From NCBI GenBank assembly GCA_902788995.1, contig CADAMO010000018.1, positions 1-47,284 of the forward strand: a stretch of 47,284 nucleotides of DNA. Reading direction: 5' to 3'. The position numbers and the translations under genes were made by a program. This DNA is from Oscillospiraceae bacterium. GTDB taxonomy: Bacteria > Bacillota > Clostridia > Oscillospirales > Acutalibacteraceae. The notes under the pieces were generated by a model. That model made no database searches, was not told the origin of the DNA, and was given only the letters and a program-made list of their open reading frames with translations. This document shows positions 34,392-42,962 of this stretch, in pieces. The stretch's first letter is position 1; the number at the start of each line of letters is the position of its first letter.

Positions 34392-35423
34392 ATGACCCAA
34401 CGTGAAAACATGCTCCGGGTGATCCGGTTTGAACTGCCGGAGTTTATTCCCGTCAATTTCTGCATCAGCGAATCCGTGTTCCGGCACTATGAACCCCACG
34501 CGGTGGAGGAGCTGCTGGAAAGCCATCCCGTGATCGCCGGGAAGGGCCAGATGCGCTGGGACCTTGTCCCCAAGGCCGGGGAAGAGGTAGACAAAAGCGT
34601 CACCTACTACGACGAGTTCGGCGTGGAGTGGAAGGGCGCCATCGACGGCATCCGCGGGGTGATCCAGAAACACCCGCTGGCGGATTTCAGCAAGATCCGC
34701 GATTACCGCTTCCCGGAACTCCCCGCCTTCGATTTAGAGGGCGACCGGAAACGGGCGGAAGAGACGAAGGCCGCCGGATACCTTGCCTGCGCGGGGCTGC
34801 CCCACGGCCACACCTTTTTGCGGCTGACGGACCTGTGCGGCTTTGAAAACGTGCTGATGGGGCTGGTGGACGAAGACGAGGACCTGCTGTCGCTGATGAC
34901 CGCGTTGGAGGACTACAACGCCGCCTTTATCCGCCACTACGCCCGGGTGGGCTACGACATGATCTCTTACCCCGAGGACCTGGGGATGCAGGTGGGGCCA
35001 ATGATCTCCCCCGACCTGTTCCGGCGGTTCATCAAGCCCGGCTATCAGCGGCTGATGCAGCCCGCGAGGGAGGCCGGGGCCATCATCCACATGCACTCCG
35101 ACGGGGATATCCGCACGCTGGCCGACGACCTGATCGACGGCGGCGTGGACGTGCTGAATCTGCAGGACCTGGTCAACGGCGTGGACTGGATCCGGGACAA
35201 ATTTTTCGGCAGATACGCCATAGAACTGGACGTGGACCGGCAGAAGGTGACCGTTTTCGGCACCCCGAAAGAGGTGGACGCGCTGGTAAAGGAAGAGGTG
35301 GAAAAGCTCTCCTCCCCCGCCGGCGGGCTGATGATGATCTACGGCTGGTACGCGGGAACACCGCTGGAAAACGTCAAAGCCCTGATGGACGCTTTTGAAA
35401 AGTATATGTATTATTGGGATTAA
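34392..35423 (+). CDS. Uroporphyrinogen decarboxylase (URO-D) family protein, methyltransferase-like
   Basis: A 343-residue protein of the URO-D superfamily (TIM barrel). The text TQRENMLRVIRFELPEFIP, GCDISYPEDL-like DMISYPEDLGMQVGPMISPDLFRRFIKPGY and HMHSDGDIRTLADDLIDGGVDVLNLQDL is that of the corrinoid-methyltransferase-like branch (MtaA/CmuA-type) common in Clostridia, not of the heme enzyme HemE. No corrinoid protein or other heme gene lies near. The substrate is unknown; demethylation of a plant- or host-derived methoxylated or methylated compound is one possibility. AGAGG precedes the ATG. A secreted protein gene follows after 43 bp. Confidence 0.78.
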   Translation: MTQRENMLRVIRFELPEFIPVNFCISESVFRHYEPHAVEELLESHPVIAGKGQMRWDLVPKAGEEVDKSVTYYDEFGVEWKGAIDGIRGVIQKHPLADFSKIRDYRFPELPAFDLEGDRKRAEETKAAGYLACAGLPHGHTFLRLTDLCGFENVLMGLVDEDEDLLSLMTALEDYNAAFIRHYARVGYDMISYPEDLGMQVGPMISPDLFRRFIKPGYQRLMQPAREAGAIIHMHSDGDIRTLADDLIDGGVDVLNLQDLVNGVDWIRDKFFGRYAIELDVDRQKVTVFGTPKEVDALVKEEVEKLSSPAGGLMMIYGWYAGTPLENVKALMDAFEKYMYYWD

Positions 35424-35466
35424 AATCCCACAATCATCCATGACGAACCAAAAAAGGAGCTTTCCC

Positions 35467-37098
35467 ATGAAAAAATGTCTCTCCGTTTTGTTCTCTTTCC
35501 TCTTCATGTGCGCCTGCGCGCTGCCGGCGGCACCGGCTTTTGCGGCGGCGCAGGGGACCAGCTATTACATCGACAGCATTGACGGCAGCGATGAGACCGG
35601 CGACGGGCTTTCCCCCGCCACCGCGTGGAAGAGCGTCCCCGTGAAAGAGTGTACGCTGCAGGCGGGTGACCGGGTGCTGTTCCGCCGGGGCGGCACGTAT
35701 GAATGCACCCTGACCGTCAGCGACAGCCTCGGCACGCCGGAAGCGCCCATCCTCATCACCGCCTACGGGAAGGGCGACGCGCCCCTGCTGACCACGGACG
35801 CCCGCGCGGAGGTGCTGCGCCTGTTCGACTGCTCCTACGTGACGGTCAGCGACCTGGAGATCACCGCCCACAACGGCGGCGGCGTCTGGATCGACACGCA
35901 CAGCCGGGAGAGCGTGGGGATCACGCTGGAAAACCTGACCATCCACGATATTCAGAATTACAAAGTCACCAACCGGGACAACCTCTCCGCCGGTGCCGCC
36001 GAGGCCCGCGCCTGCGTGATGGTGAAGGGCCTGCCCGCCCGCTCCCTGTACCCGGTGAACGACCTGATCATCGCCGACTGCGAGATGTACGACTGCGGCA
36101 ACGGCGTGAGCCTGTGGGGCGCCTTCGACCAGCGGCTGGGAAACCCCTGGAACGACGACGAGCTGTGCGACCTGGCCCCCGTCTACAACGAAAACGCCCT
36201 GATCCGGGACGTGTATTTCCATGATATGGACGCGGAGGCCGTGATCATCGGCATTTGCGACGGCGCGCTGATGACCCGCTGCCGGGCCATCGACTGCTGC
36301 CAGGGCGAGGGTGTGGACGAAAACGGGAAAATCCTGTACTTCACCGCCGCCGCCTGGTTCTGGGGCAGCGAGAACAGCACCATTGAATACTGCGAGATCG
36401 CCGGGCAGAAAAACGTGGGCGACGGCATGACCGTGGATTTCGACTCCCAGTCCAACCACTGCACCTACCAGTATATCTACTCCCACGACAACGTGCGGTT
36501 TGTGGTGAACAACGCCAAGACCAGCCCCCAGCAGGGCAACGTGGTGCGCTACTGCCTTTCCGTCAACGACAACAAGGGGCGCAACGCCCTCACCGGCGGC
36601 CCGGGGGAGACGGGGCTGCTGTTCTACAATAACACCATCGTCAACTCCCTGCGGTTTGATATTGACAATATCTTCGATTCCTACTTCGTCAACAACATCT
36701 TTGTGTTTGAGGACGGCTACCGCATGAACACGGAGGCGGACCGGAACGCCTACAAGGGCAGCGTGATCGCGGGGAACTGCTATTACAACTGCCTCAGCGT
36801 GCCCTTTACCGGCGCAAAATTCAACACCCTGCCCGGATTTGCCGGACAGGATGCAAATGACGCCGCCTCGTTCATGCTCTCCAAGGACTCCCCGCTGATC
36901 GGCGCGGGCGTCAGCGTGCCGGGGGACGACTGCGAAACGGACTTTTTCGGCAACGCCGTCGTCAGCCGGAACATCGGCTGCTACGGCGGAACGGGAACGG
37001 ACGCGCCATTTAAGGGAGAAACGGTATTCGCCCGGCTGCTCCGGTTCTTCCGCACCCTGTTCGCCATTCTGAAAAACCTGTTTGAAGGAAAGAAATGA
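35467..37098 (+). CDS. Secreted right-handed parallel beta-helix protein
   Basis: A 543-residue exported protein; residues 1-26 are a signal peptide (KKCLSVLFSFLFMCACALPAAPAFA). The mature start GTSYYIDSIDGSDETGDGLSPATAWKSV is the usual entry into a right-handed beta-helix, and short repeated strands with Asn/Gly turns follow (VTVSDLEITAHNGGGVWID, NLTIHDI, DVYFHDMDAEAVIIG, NTIVNSLRFDIDN). This fold is typical of polysaccharide lyases and related glycan-binding proteins. The catalytic residues cannot be assigned. The C-terminus FARLLRFFRTLFAILKNLFEGKK-like segment is an amphipathic or membrane-seeking helix like the tail of the phosphoesterase at 25886. The start is set by AAGGAGC before an ATG with a signal peptide. 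Confidence 0.78.
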   Translation: MKKCLSVLFSFLFMCACALPAAPAFAAAQGTSYYIDSIDGSDETGDGLSPATAWKSVPVKECTLQAGDRVLFRRGGTYECTLTVSDSLGTPEAPILITAYGKGDAPLLTTDARAEVLRLFDCSYVTVSDLEITAHNGGGVWIDTHSRESVGITLENLTIHDIQNYKVTNRDNLSAGAAEARACVMVKGLPARSLYPVNDLIIADCEMYDCGNGVSLWGAFDQRLGNPWNDDELCDLAPVYNENALIRDVYFHDMDAEAVIIGICDGALMTRCRAIDCCQGEGVDENGKILYFTAAAWFWGSENSTIEYCEIAGQKNVGDGMTVDFDSQSNHCTYQYIYSHDNVRFVVNNAKTSPQQGNVVRYCLSVNDNKGRNALTGGPGETGLLFYNNTIVNSLRFDIDNIFDSYFVNNIFVFEDGYRMNTEADRNAYKGSVIAGNCYYNCLSVPFTGAKFNTLPGFAGQDANDAASFMLSKDSPLIGAGVSVPGDDCETDFFGNAVVSRNIGCYGGTGTDAPFKGETVFARLLRFFRTLFAILKNLFEGKK

Positions 37099-37111
37099 GG
37101 AGGAAACCCAC

Positions 37112-38461
37112 ATGACCGCATTATTACAGAAGATCATCGCGTTTTTTATGGCCATCGGCACGTTTTTTGCCGGGCTGTTCGGGCTGCCGAAGCCCGTTGA
37201 CGTTTTCGGGACCTACGACCTGCCCGTGTTTACCGCCGGGGTCCGCAAGGGCTCCTATGAGAGCGCCGGGGGTACTTTGATCGCCCGGTATGAGCTGGTG
37301 AAGGAAAAGGACTTCGACGGCTACGTGAACGCCCTGAAGCAGGCGGGCTTTGCCGTCTATGACGAAAACAAGATAGAAGCCAACCGCTTCGCCACGCTGA
37401 CGAACGACAAAACCACGGTCACCGTCTCCTGGTTCAAGGGACAGTCGAAGCTGTCAAAAACCGGCACGCTGCGGGTCATTGCGGAGCCGAAAGGCGCCCT
37501 GTGCCCCCTGACAGACCCCTGTGAGGAGACCTATGACACCCTGCTGACCGGCATGAAGGGCGAGACCGTGGTGGCCGCGGAGGGCATGGGCTATATCCTC
37601 CGGCTGGCGGACGGCAGCTTTTGCATCATCGACGGCGGCATGGGCGACCCGGACCACGTGGACAGCGACAAGCTGATGAATATATTGCTGGCCCAGAAGC
37701 CCGCGAACGCGGAAAAACCCGTGATCGCCGCGTGGATCTTCTCCCACCTGCACGGGGACCACATCGGCGTGTTCAACTGCTTCTCGCTGGACCACCACGA
37801 CGACGTGACGATCGAGCGGTTCTACTTCAACTTCCCCAAGGAAGAAGAGACCGCCGCCTCCGATTCCCCCTATATGCTGGATGACACCATCTACCGCTAC
37901 ACCCAGTTCAAAAAGAATCTGGCGGAATTTTACCCGGACGTGCCGGTGGTGAAGCTCCACTCCGGTAACCGCTTCGCCGTGCGCAACGCCTCCTTTGAGA
38001 CGCTGTACGCCTACGACGACCTGTACCCCCAAACCATTGTGGACGGCGGCATGAACGAGTGCAGCCTGCTGCTGAAGATGACCGTGGGCGGCCAGACCAC
38101 CCTGTGGACCGGCGACTTCGCCTTCAAGGCCACAGATCTGGTGCTGTCCGAGTACGACGAGGCCCTTGCCGCCGATCTGCTGCAATTGGCCCACCACGGC
38201 ATGAACGGCACCGAGGAGCTGTACGCCAAGGTGAACCCCACCTACGCCCTGCTGCCCGTGTGGGAGGGCGGCCTCGCTCAAATGCTGACAAAAGAACAAA
38301 ACCAATGGCTGGTCAACAGCCCGAAGATGAAACAGTTCATTGTCACCGGCTGCGGCACCTGGACCATCCGCCTGCCCTACGACCCCATCCCGGGGACCTT
38401 CGAGCGCATCCCGACGGACGCCACGGTCTACCCGGCGTATCCGGCGCTGCTGGGAGAGTAG
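37112..38461 (+). CDS. Metallo-beta-lactamase-fold hydrolase with N-terminal membrane anchor
   Basis: A 449-residue protein. Residues 1-25 (LLQKIIAFFMAIGTFFAGLFG) form a hydrophobic anchor or amphipathic helix. From about residue 160 it is a metallo-beta-lactamase fold: IDGGMGD, the metal motif SHLHGDHIG near 212-219, TGDFAF near 335 and AHHGMNG near 360. This pattern resembles the C-terminal hydrolase of ComEC proteins but without its channel. The active site would face outside if the N-terminus is a signal anchor. GAGGAGG precedes the ATG at 37112, 13 bp after the beta-helix gene, so they are likely co-transcribed. The TAG stop belongs to a GTAGCACG hairpin. The substrate is unknown. Confidence 0.8.
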   Translation: MTALLQKIIAFFMAIGTFFAGLFGLPKPVDVFGTYDLPVFTAGVRKGSYESAGGTLIARYELVKEKDFDGYVNALKQAGFAVYDENKIEANRFATLTNDKTTVTVSWFKGQSKLSKTGTLRVIAEPKGALCPLTDPCEETYDTLLTGMKGETVVAAEGMGYILRLADGSFCIIDGGMGDPDHVDSDKLMNILLAQKPANAEKPVIAAWIFSHLHGDHIGVFNCFSLDHHDDVTIERFYFNFPKEEETAASDSPYMLDDTIYRYTQFKKNLAEFYPDVPVVKLHSGNRFAVRNASFETLYAYDDLYPQTIVDGGMNECSLLLKMTVGGQTTLWTGDFAFKATDLVLSEYDEALAADLLQLAHHGMNGTEELYAKVNPTYALLPVWEGGLAQMLTKEQNQWLVNSPKMKQFIVTGCGTWTIRLPYDPIPGTFERIPTDATVYPAYPALLGE

Positions 38462-38642
38462 CACGACGCCTTGCGTCGTCAGGGGCACGCCGCAGACATA
38501 TAAACGGTAGCGCGGCTGCCCACAGCCGCCCGCAACGCGATTCCGATTGTTTGAACATCAATTGTAAAAGAAAGATCGTTTTAAAAAAGTTGTTTATGCC
38601 AGGAGCCGCCTTCGGCGGTGCGGCTGTGGGCAGCCGCGCTAC
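38459..38642. repeat. GTAGCACG hairpin and GTAGC element E
   Basis: The hairpin CACGACGC-CTT-GCGTCGT (about 38462-38479) includes the stop codon of the preceding gene at its foot. Element E at 38507-38642 has perfect 23-bp inverted ends, each a hairpin GCGGCTG-CCCA-CAGCCGC, the family tail CGCAACGCGATTCCGATT, and inner AAAAAAGTTGTTT. A GCCGCC-TTC-GGCGG hairpin occupies the place where elements B and I carry CCGCC-GGCGG and the 63-nt module. Confidence 0.8.
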
Positions 38643-38749
38643 CACATGGGGAAGGTTTTCACGCAGCCGGTAACAACCCGATCAATTCCCATTTTACTGC
38701 CGTCAAATCCCATTTTTATCTGTGATAACAAAAAATAAGGAGTGTACCC

Positions 38750-40147
38750 ATGGAAAACCTGTATATCGTACTGAAAACCCTGCTCGCCTACCTGTCCCTG
38801 CTGGGGATAGGGTTTGCGCCCATGACCGGCGGCGGGGATTTCGCCCCGTCGGAGCCCGTGAAACCCGGCGACCCGGAAAAGTACCTGCAAATCGAAGCCC
38901 CGGACCAGGGCATTGATATCTGGAACCCCGGCTCCCTCCACGGCGGCTACCGCTACGGGCCCTCCATGATCCTCAACAAAGACGGCAGCATCGATATCTG
39001 GTGCGCCGCCAACGGCCCCGGCGACATCGTGGACGTGGCCGCCTACAAGCGTCTGTACGACGGCGGCCGGCGCTGCACGAAAGAGACGGTGGCGCTGAAG
39101 CCCACCTCCGGCGATACCCACGACTGGAAATGGACCTGCGACCCCGGCGCCGTCAAGTTCGGGGATTATTACTACATCGGCTACACCACCACGCTGGACG
39201 AGCGCGGCACCGACAACGACATGTGCGTGGCCCGCGCCAAGTCCCCGGAAGGCCCCTTTATCGAAAAATGGGACGGCAGCGGCTGGAGCGAGAACCCCGT
39301 CCCGGTGGTGGAATACACCGGCAACCCGGATTGCTGGGGCGTGGGAGAGCCCGCCTTCGTGGTGATGGGCGACACCCTCTACGTCTATTTCAGCTGGTGC
39401 GATGAAAAAGGCGCGGCGACCTGGGTGGCCACCGCCGACGCCACGGACGAGAACTGGCCCGCCACGCTTGCAATCCACGGGGAGTGCATCCCGCCCAAAA
39501 ACGGCGGCGATTCCACCGACGTGAAATACGTGGACGCTTTCGGCCGCTTTGTGGCGGTGTTCACCGAAAAGCGGTTTTCCGACGACAGCTACGTGGCCGT
39601 GTGGGAATCCTTCGACGGCCTGACCTTCCGCCGGAGCGGCTTTGTAAAGGCCAACACCGGCAAAAAGCTGCACAACTGCGGCATTTCCGGCCGGGCGGAC
39701 GGCCACATCGGCGCGGGCGACCCGGTGTATCTTGGCTACGCCTACGGCAGCGACTGGGGCAACTGGTCCACGCGGCTGCATGAGGTAAAACTGTCTTTGG
39801 CGGACGCCCCCAAAACAGACGACGGCGCGGAAGAAAATATTGAAATCCCCGTCTCCCGCCGCCCCGATCGGATCCTTCCCGAGATCACCATGATAAAAGG
39901 GGAAAAGCAGCATTATACGATTGAAAAGAGCACGCAGATCTTCGTGATGGCGATGGATTCCGACGGGTACACCTTCCCGCTGCTCACCGGCGTCACCTTT
40001 GACGGGTATGACAGATCCGTCGTCAAGATCGTCGGCTCCCGGATGTACCCGGTGGGCGAAGGCGTCACCCGGGTCCACGCCCACTGGCACGGCCTTCACG
40101 CCGATTTTACCGTCACCGCTCACCCATCCAAGGAACCGGTGTGCTGA
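38750..40147 (+). CDS. Beta-propeller (GH43-like) protein with C-terminal Ig-like domain
   Basis: A 465-residue protein. The N-terminus has a hydrophobic segment (YIVLKTLLAYLSLLGIGFAPM) that may be a signal or anchor. From about residue 60 to 350 repeated blade-like text is seen: GPSMILNKDGSIDIWCA, DPGAVKFGDYYYIGYTTT, GEPAFVVMGDTLYVYFSW, VKYVDAFGRFVAVF and GDPVYLGYAYGSDWG, consistent with a five-bladed propeller of glycoside hydrolase clans (GH43/GH32/GH62-like). Conserved Asp/Glu positions exist, but I cannot prove catalysis. Residues about 380-460 resemble a bacterial Ig-like (Big) domain. AAGGAGTG precedes the ATG. Confidence 0.68.
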   Translation: MENLYIVLKTLLAYLSLLGIGFAPMTGGGDFAPSEPVKPGDPEKYLQIEAPDQGIDIWNPGSLHGGYRYGPSMILNKDGSIDIWCAANGPGDIVDVAAYKRLYDGGRRCTKETVALKPTSGDTHDWKWTCDPGAVKFGDYYYIGYTTTLDERGTDNDMCVARAKSPEGPFIEKWDGSGWSENPVPVVEYTGNPDCWGVGEPAFVVMGDTLYVYFSWCDEKGAATWVATADATDENWPATLAIHGECIPPKNGGDSTDVKYVDAFGRFVAVFTEKRFSDDSYVAVWESFDGLTFRRSGFVKANTGKKLHNCGISGRADGHIGAGDPVYLGYAYGSDWGNWSTRLHEVKLSLADAPKTDDGAEENIEIPVSRRPDRILPEITMIKGEKQHYTIEKSTQIFVMAMDSDGYTFPLLTGVTFDGYDRSVVKIVGSRMYPVGEGVTRVHAHWHGLHADFTVTAHPSKEPVC

Positions 40148-40170
40148 TAATAAAGTAAGGAGAATAATCG

Positions 40171-41163
40171 ATGGCATATAACCGAGAAATCTATGAAAAG
40201 GCCCAGCAGATGATCGACGCAAGGCGTGAAAAAGCGGAGCAGAACGCCGAGGCCAGGGCGCGGCTGTTCGACTCGCTGGAACCGGAATACGGCAAGCTGC
40301 GGCAGGAGATGATACAGTCCGTCAAAGAGGCGATCAAATCCATCGACATGAACCCGGAGGAGGCCGCCGCCTTTTTGCAGCAGCAGAAGATCCGCAATCT
40401 GACCGCCCAGCAGCAGATCAAGGCGCTGCTGCAAAAGCACGACCTGCCGGAGGACTATCTGGAGGTAAAATACGCCTGCCCGGTCTGCCACGACACGGGC
40501 ATTGACGGCAACCGTCTGTGCGAGTGCCATCTGGAAATTCTGAAAAAGCTTGCCTATGACGAGGCCGGCAGCAAATCGCCGCTGAAATTCTGCCGCTTCG
40601 GCGACTTCCGGCTGGATTATTACAGCGACAAGGTCAACCCCGATTACGGCTGTTCCCCCCGTCAGCGGATGAGCGAGATCCTTGACTACTGCAAAAGCTA
40701 CGCCGCCACCTTTGACACCGATTCCCCCAGCCTGCTGTTCTTCGGCGAAACGGGCCTCGGCAAAACCCACCTGTCCCTGAGCATCGCCGGGGAGGTCATC
40801 AACGCCGGTTACAGCGTGATCTACAACTCCGCCCAGAATATTTTCAACGAATTGCAGAAGGAACGCTTCGGCAAGGGCGATTCCGACGGCCGTTTTGAGC
40901 CCATGGTGCTGGAATGCGATTTGCTGGTGATCGACGACCTGGGGGCGGAATTTTCCACCCAGTTCACCAATGCGGCGCTGTATAACATCATCAACACCCG
41001 CATCAACAGCGGCCTGCCGACGGTCATCAACACCAACCTGAACATGAAGGAGATCGAGGAGCGTTACACCCGCCGCATCGCCAGCCGCCTGATCGGCGAA
41101 TACGCCGTGCTGAACTTCATCGGCGACGACGTGCGGCAGATCAGAAGCGAAAACAACGGCTGA
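40171..41163 (+). CDS. DnaI/DnaC-like helicase loader ATPase
   Basis: A 330-residue AAA+ ATPase of the DnaC/DnaI/IstB group. The N-terminal 100 residues are helical and charged. A zinc site follows (CPVCHDTG, then LCEC, about 103-121), as in DnaI-type loaders of Firmicutes. Walker A is FGETGLGKTHL near 190-200, Walker B LLVIDDLGAE near 251-259, and the arginine-finger and sensor text [14 protein letters not shown] lies near 290-303. In related genomes this gene commonly follows the DnaD-domain gene; here the two are separated by the 30-40 kb block. AAGGAGA precedes the ATG. Role: loading of the replicative helicase at the origin or at restarting forks. Confidence 0.87.
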   Translation: MAYNREIYEKAQQMIDARREKAEQNAEARARLFDSLEPEYGKLRQEMIQSVKEAIKSIDMNPEEAAAFLQQQKIRNLTAQQQIKALLQKHDLPEDYLEVKYACPVCHDTGIDGNRLCECHLEILKKLAYDEAGSKSPLKFCRFGDFRLDYYSDKVNPDYGCSPRQRMSEILDYCKSYAATFDTDSPSLLFFGETGLGKTHLSLSIAGEVINAGYSVIYNSAQNIFNELQKERFGKGDSDGRFEPMVLECDLLVIDDLGAEFSTQFTNAALYNIINTRINSGLPTVINTNLNMKEIEERYTRRIASRLIGEYAVLNFIGDDVRQIRSENNG

Positions 41164-41182
41164 CGGAAAAGGAGTCAAAAAA

Positions 41183-42511
41183 ATGTACGAGATAAAGGTT
41201 TTTCCCGATATAGCGCTCGGACCCATCCGCGACTTGCACGGCGTGGGCGGCGGCCCGGTGACGAATCATTTCGTCTACGACGCCACGGAGGATTTCCGCG
41301 CGGCGGGGATCCCCTTCTGCCGCACCCACGATATCGAATATCCCTTCGGGCTGGGCGAATTCGTGGACATCCACTGCATTTTCAAAGATTTCAATAAGGA
41401 CGAAAACGACCCGGCCAGCTATAACTTCACCTTTACGAACGAATACCTCAAGGCCATTCACAACGCCGGGGCGCAGACCTTCTACCGCCTCGGCTCCACC
41501 ATTGAGCACCAGCCTATCAAGCTGTACGTGAACCCGCCGGAGGATTACGCCAAGTGGGGCCGGATCTGCGCGCACATCATTTCACACTACAACGACGGCT
41601 GGGCGGACGGCTTCCGTATGGGCATTGAATATTGGGAGTTCTGGAACGAGCCGGACATCGTCCCCATGTGCTGGACGGGCACGCCGGAACAGTTCATTGA
41701 ATTCTACGCCGCCGCCGCGCCCGTCATCAAGCAGGCCCACCCGGAGGTGAAGGTGGGCGGCTGCGCGTTCGCCATGCCCCAGGGCGGACTGGCGGAACAA
41801 TGGCTGGCCGCCGTCCGGGACAGGAACCTGCCCATGGATTTCTATTCGTGGCACTTCTATCCCACCTCGCCCCGGCAGGTGGCGGAACTGGCAAAAGAAG
41901 TGGACGTGCTGCTGGAAAAATACGGCTTCGGGGACGTGGAAAGCGTCTACGACGAGTGGAATTACGTGTGCAGCTGGTCGGAAAATCTGCAGCGGTGCTA
42001 CGACCTGCACAAAGAGCCCTTTGAGTGCGCTTTTATGGCGGCTGTCATGTCCGTGCTGCAGGAGAGCCGTGTCTCCAAGGCCATGTATTACGACGTGCAG
42101 ATGGTGATGAACGGCTCATGGAACGGCGTGTTCGGCCCCGCGGAAGAAAACGCCCACGCGGCGTCCAAAAGGCCCGTCCGCAGGCCCGGCTATTACGCCC
42201 TTTACGACTGGAACCAGCTGAAACAGATGGGGACGCAGGTCAAAGCGGAGACCGACTGCCCGGACCTCTACGCCACCGCCGCCATTGACGGGGAAGGAAC
42301 CGTCGCCGTGCTGGTATCCTATTTCAACGACGACGCAAAATGGAACCAGGCCCCTCCGCCGGACGCGGAGATCCGGTTTGAGATCCCCGGCGCGAAGGAC
42401 AGGATCGCGTTTGTCGTGGACGACGAACGGACCAGCGATCCCGTACAACTGAAGGACGACGTTCTCCGCATGAAGGGCAATACCTGCGCACTGGTCTTTT
42501 TCCGCAGGTAA
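41183..42511 (+). CDS. GH39-type glycoside hydrolase (beta-xylosidase-like)
   Basis: A 442-residue cytosolic TIM-barrel glycosidase of the GH39 kind. The acid/base is the Glu of YWEFWNEPDI near residue 157 and the nucleophile the Glu of VYDEWNY near 257, both with typical surroundings (GIPFCRTHDIEYPFG, DFYSWHFYPTSP). A C-terminal beta-sandwich follows the barrel. With no signal peptide it acts on imported oligosaccharides. Known GH39 enzymes cleave beta-xylosides or alpha-L-iduronides; the substrate here is not decided by sequence. AAAGGAGTC precedes the ATG, 19 bp after the loader gene. Confidence 0.82.
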   Translation: MYEIKVFPDIALGPIRDLHGVGGGPVTNHFVYDATEDFRAAGIPFCRTHDIEYPFGLGEFVDIHCIFKDFNKDENDPASYNFTFTNEYLKAIHNAGAQTFYRLGSTIEHQPIKLYVNPPEDYAKWGRICAHIISHYNDGWADGFRMGIEYWEFWNEPDIVPMCWTGTPEQFIEFYAAAAPVIKQAHPEVKVGGCAFAMPQGGLAEQWLAAVRDRNLPMDFYSWHFYPTSPRQVAELAKEVDVLLEKYGFGDVESVYDEWNYVCSWSENLQRCYDLHKEPFECAFMAAVMSVLQESRVSKAMYYDVQMVMNGSWNGVFGPAEENAHAASKRPVRRPGYYALYDWNQLKQMGTQVKAETDCPDLYATAAIDGEGTVAVLVSYFNDDAKWNQAPPPDAEIRFEIPGAKDRIAFVVDDERTSDPVQLKDDVLRMKGNTCALVFFRR

Positions 42512-42551
42512 ATCACGGATGATGGCGGGATTTGAATCAAAGTGATAAATT

Positions 42552-42780
42552 GGGGTTTGTCGAGATGCTTGCCTCATGACAAAAATGATGAAAGATGAGA
42601 GAAGAAAGATGAAAGTCGGGGCGCGGGTCTCCAGTGGAGACCTCTGCCGAAGGCAGAAGCGCCGACCGAGGCGGCAGCCGAGACCCTGCGGCCGGCATTT
42701 ATAAATGAGTATGGGCAAAGCCCATCCGATTTTCATCATTCCTCTTTCATCTTTCGAGCCAACGGCTCGCCAAATCCCCC
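42552..42780. repeat. GGGG-TTTGTCG element with ATGAAAG heptamers, carrying 63-nt module copy 3
   Basis: Ends GGGGTTTGTCGAG and CTCGCCAAATCCCCC are inverse. The left arm has 7-mers of ATGAAAG type (about 42582-42614) and the right arm the inverse (about 42729-42756). Between them sit the 63-nt module (42622-42684) and a hairpin ATGGGC-AAA-GCCCAT (about 42708-42725). It fills the gap behind the GH39 gene. Confidence 0.7.
42622..42684. other. 63-nt four-helix module, copy 3 (divergent)
   Basis: P1 is GGCGC (42620-42624) with GCGCC (42659-42663), P2 is GGTCTCC-AGT-GGAGACC (42626-42642), P3 TCTGCC-GAA-GGCAGA and P4 GGC-GGCA-GCC (42670-42679). Against copies 1 and 2, one pair in each of P1 (TA to CG), P2 (AT to GC) and P4 (CG to GC) has changed on both sides. 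The loops AGT and GGCA and the GACCGA linker are unchanged. Confidence 0.6.
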
Positions 42781-42817
42781 TTAATCTCTATTCCACACTT
42801 TTCCGTTATGAACAAAT

Positions 42818-42855
42818 AAACCGACGAGGTCATCAGCCCCGCCGGTTTTGGTTTT
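42818..42855. terminator. Intrinsic terminator between GH39 and aspartate kinase genes
   Basis: AAACCG (42818-42823), CG and GG pair with CC, CG and CGGTTT (to 42848) with two mismatches, and a TTTTGGTTTTG tract follows on the plus strand. It could end transcripts from the plus-strand GH39 gene. Confidence 0.65.
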
Positions 42856-42895
42856 GTTATATGGTTATGACCAAGAATTGAGTTGTTTGCGCCTC

Positions 42896-42954
42896 TGCGG
42901 CACTGAAGTGCCGCGCTGCCATTACTATTGCCTACTGCCTATTGCCTATTGCCT
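42896..42954 (-). repeat. Half GTAGC unit and TAGGCAA array behind the aspartate kinase gene
   Basis: On the minus strand, starting 8-10 bases after the kinase stop codon, about four TAGGCAA units (42925-42954) are followed by GGCAGCGCGGCAC-TTCA-GTGCCGC, a GTAGC-type end hairpin with C for T in the GTAGC motif. Confidence 0.7.
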
Positions 42955-42962
42955 GTAAAAAA

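Noticed and set aside
34392..35423. HemE, the heme-pathway uroporphyrinogen decarboxylase
   Set aside because: The text fits the methyltransferase-like branch of the family and no heme genes are nearby.
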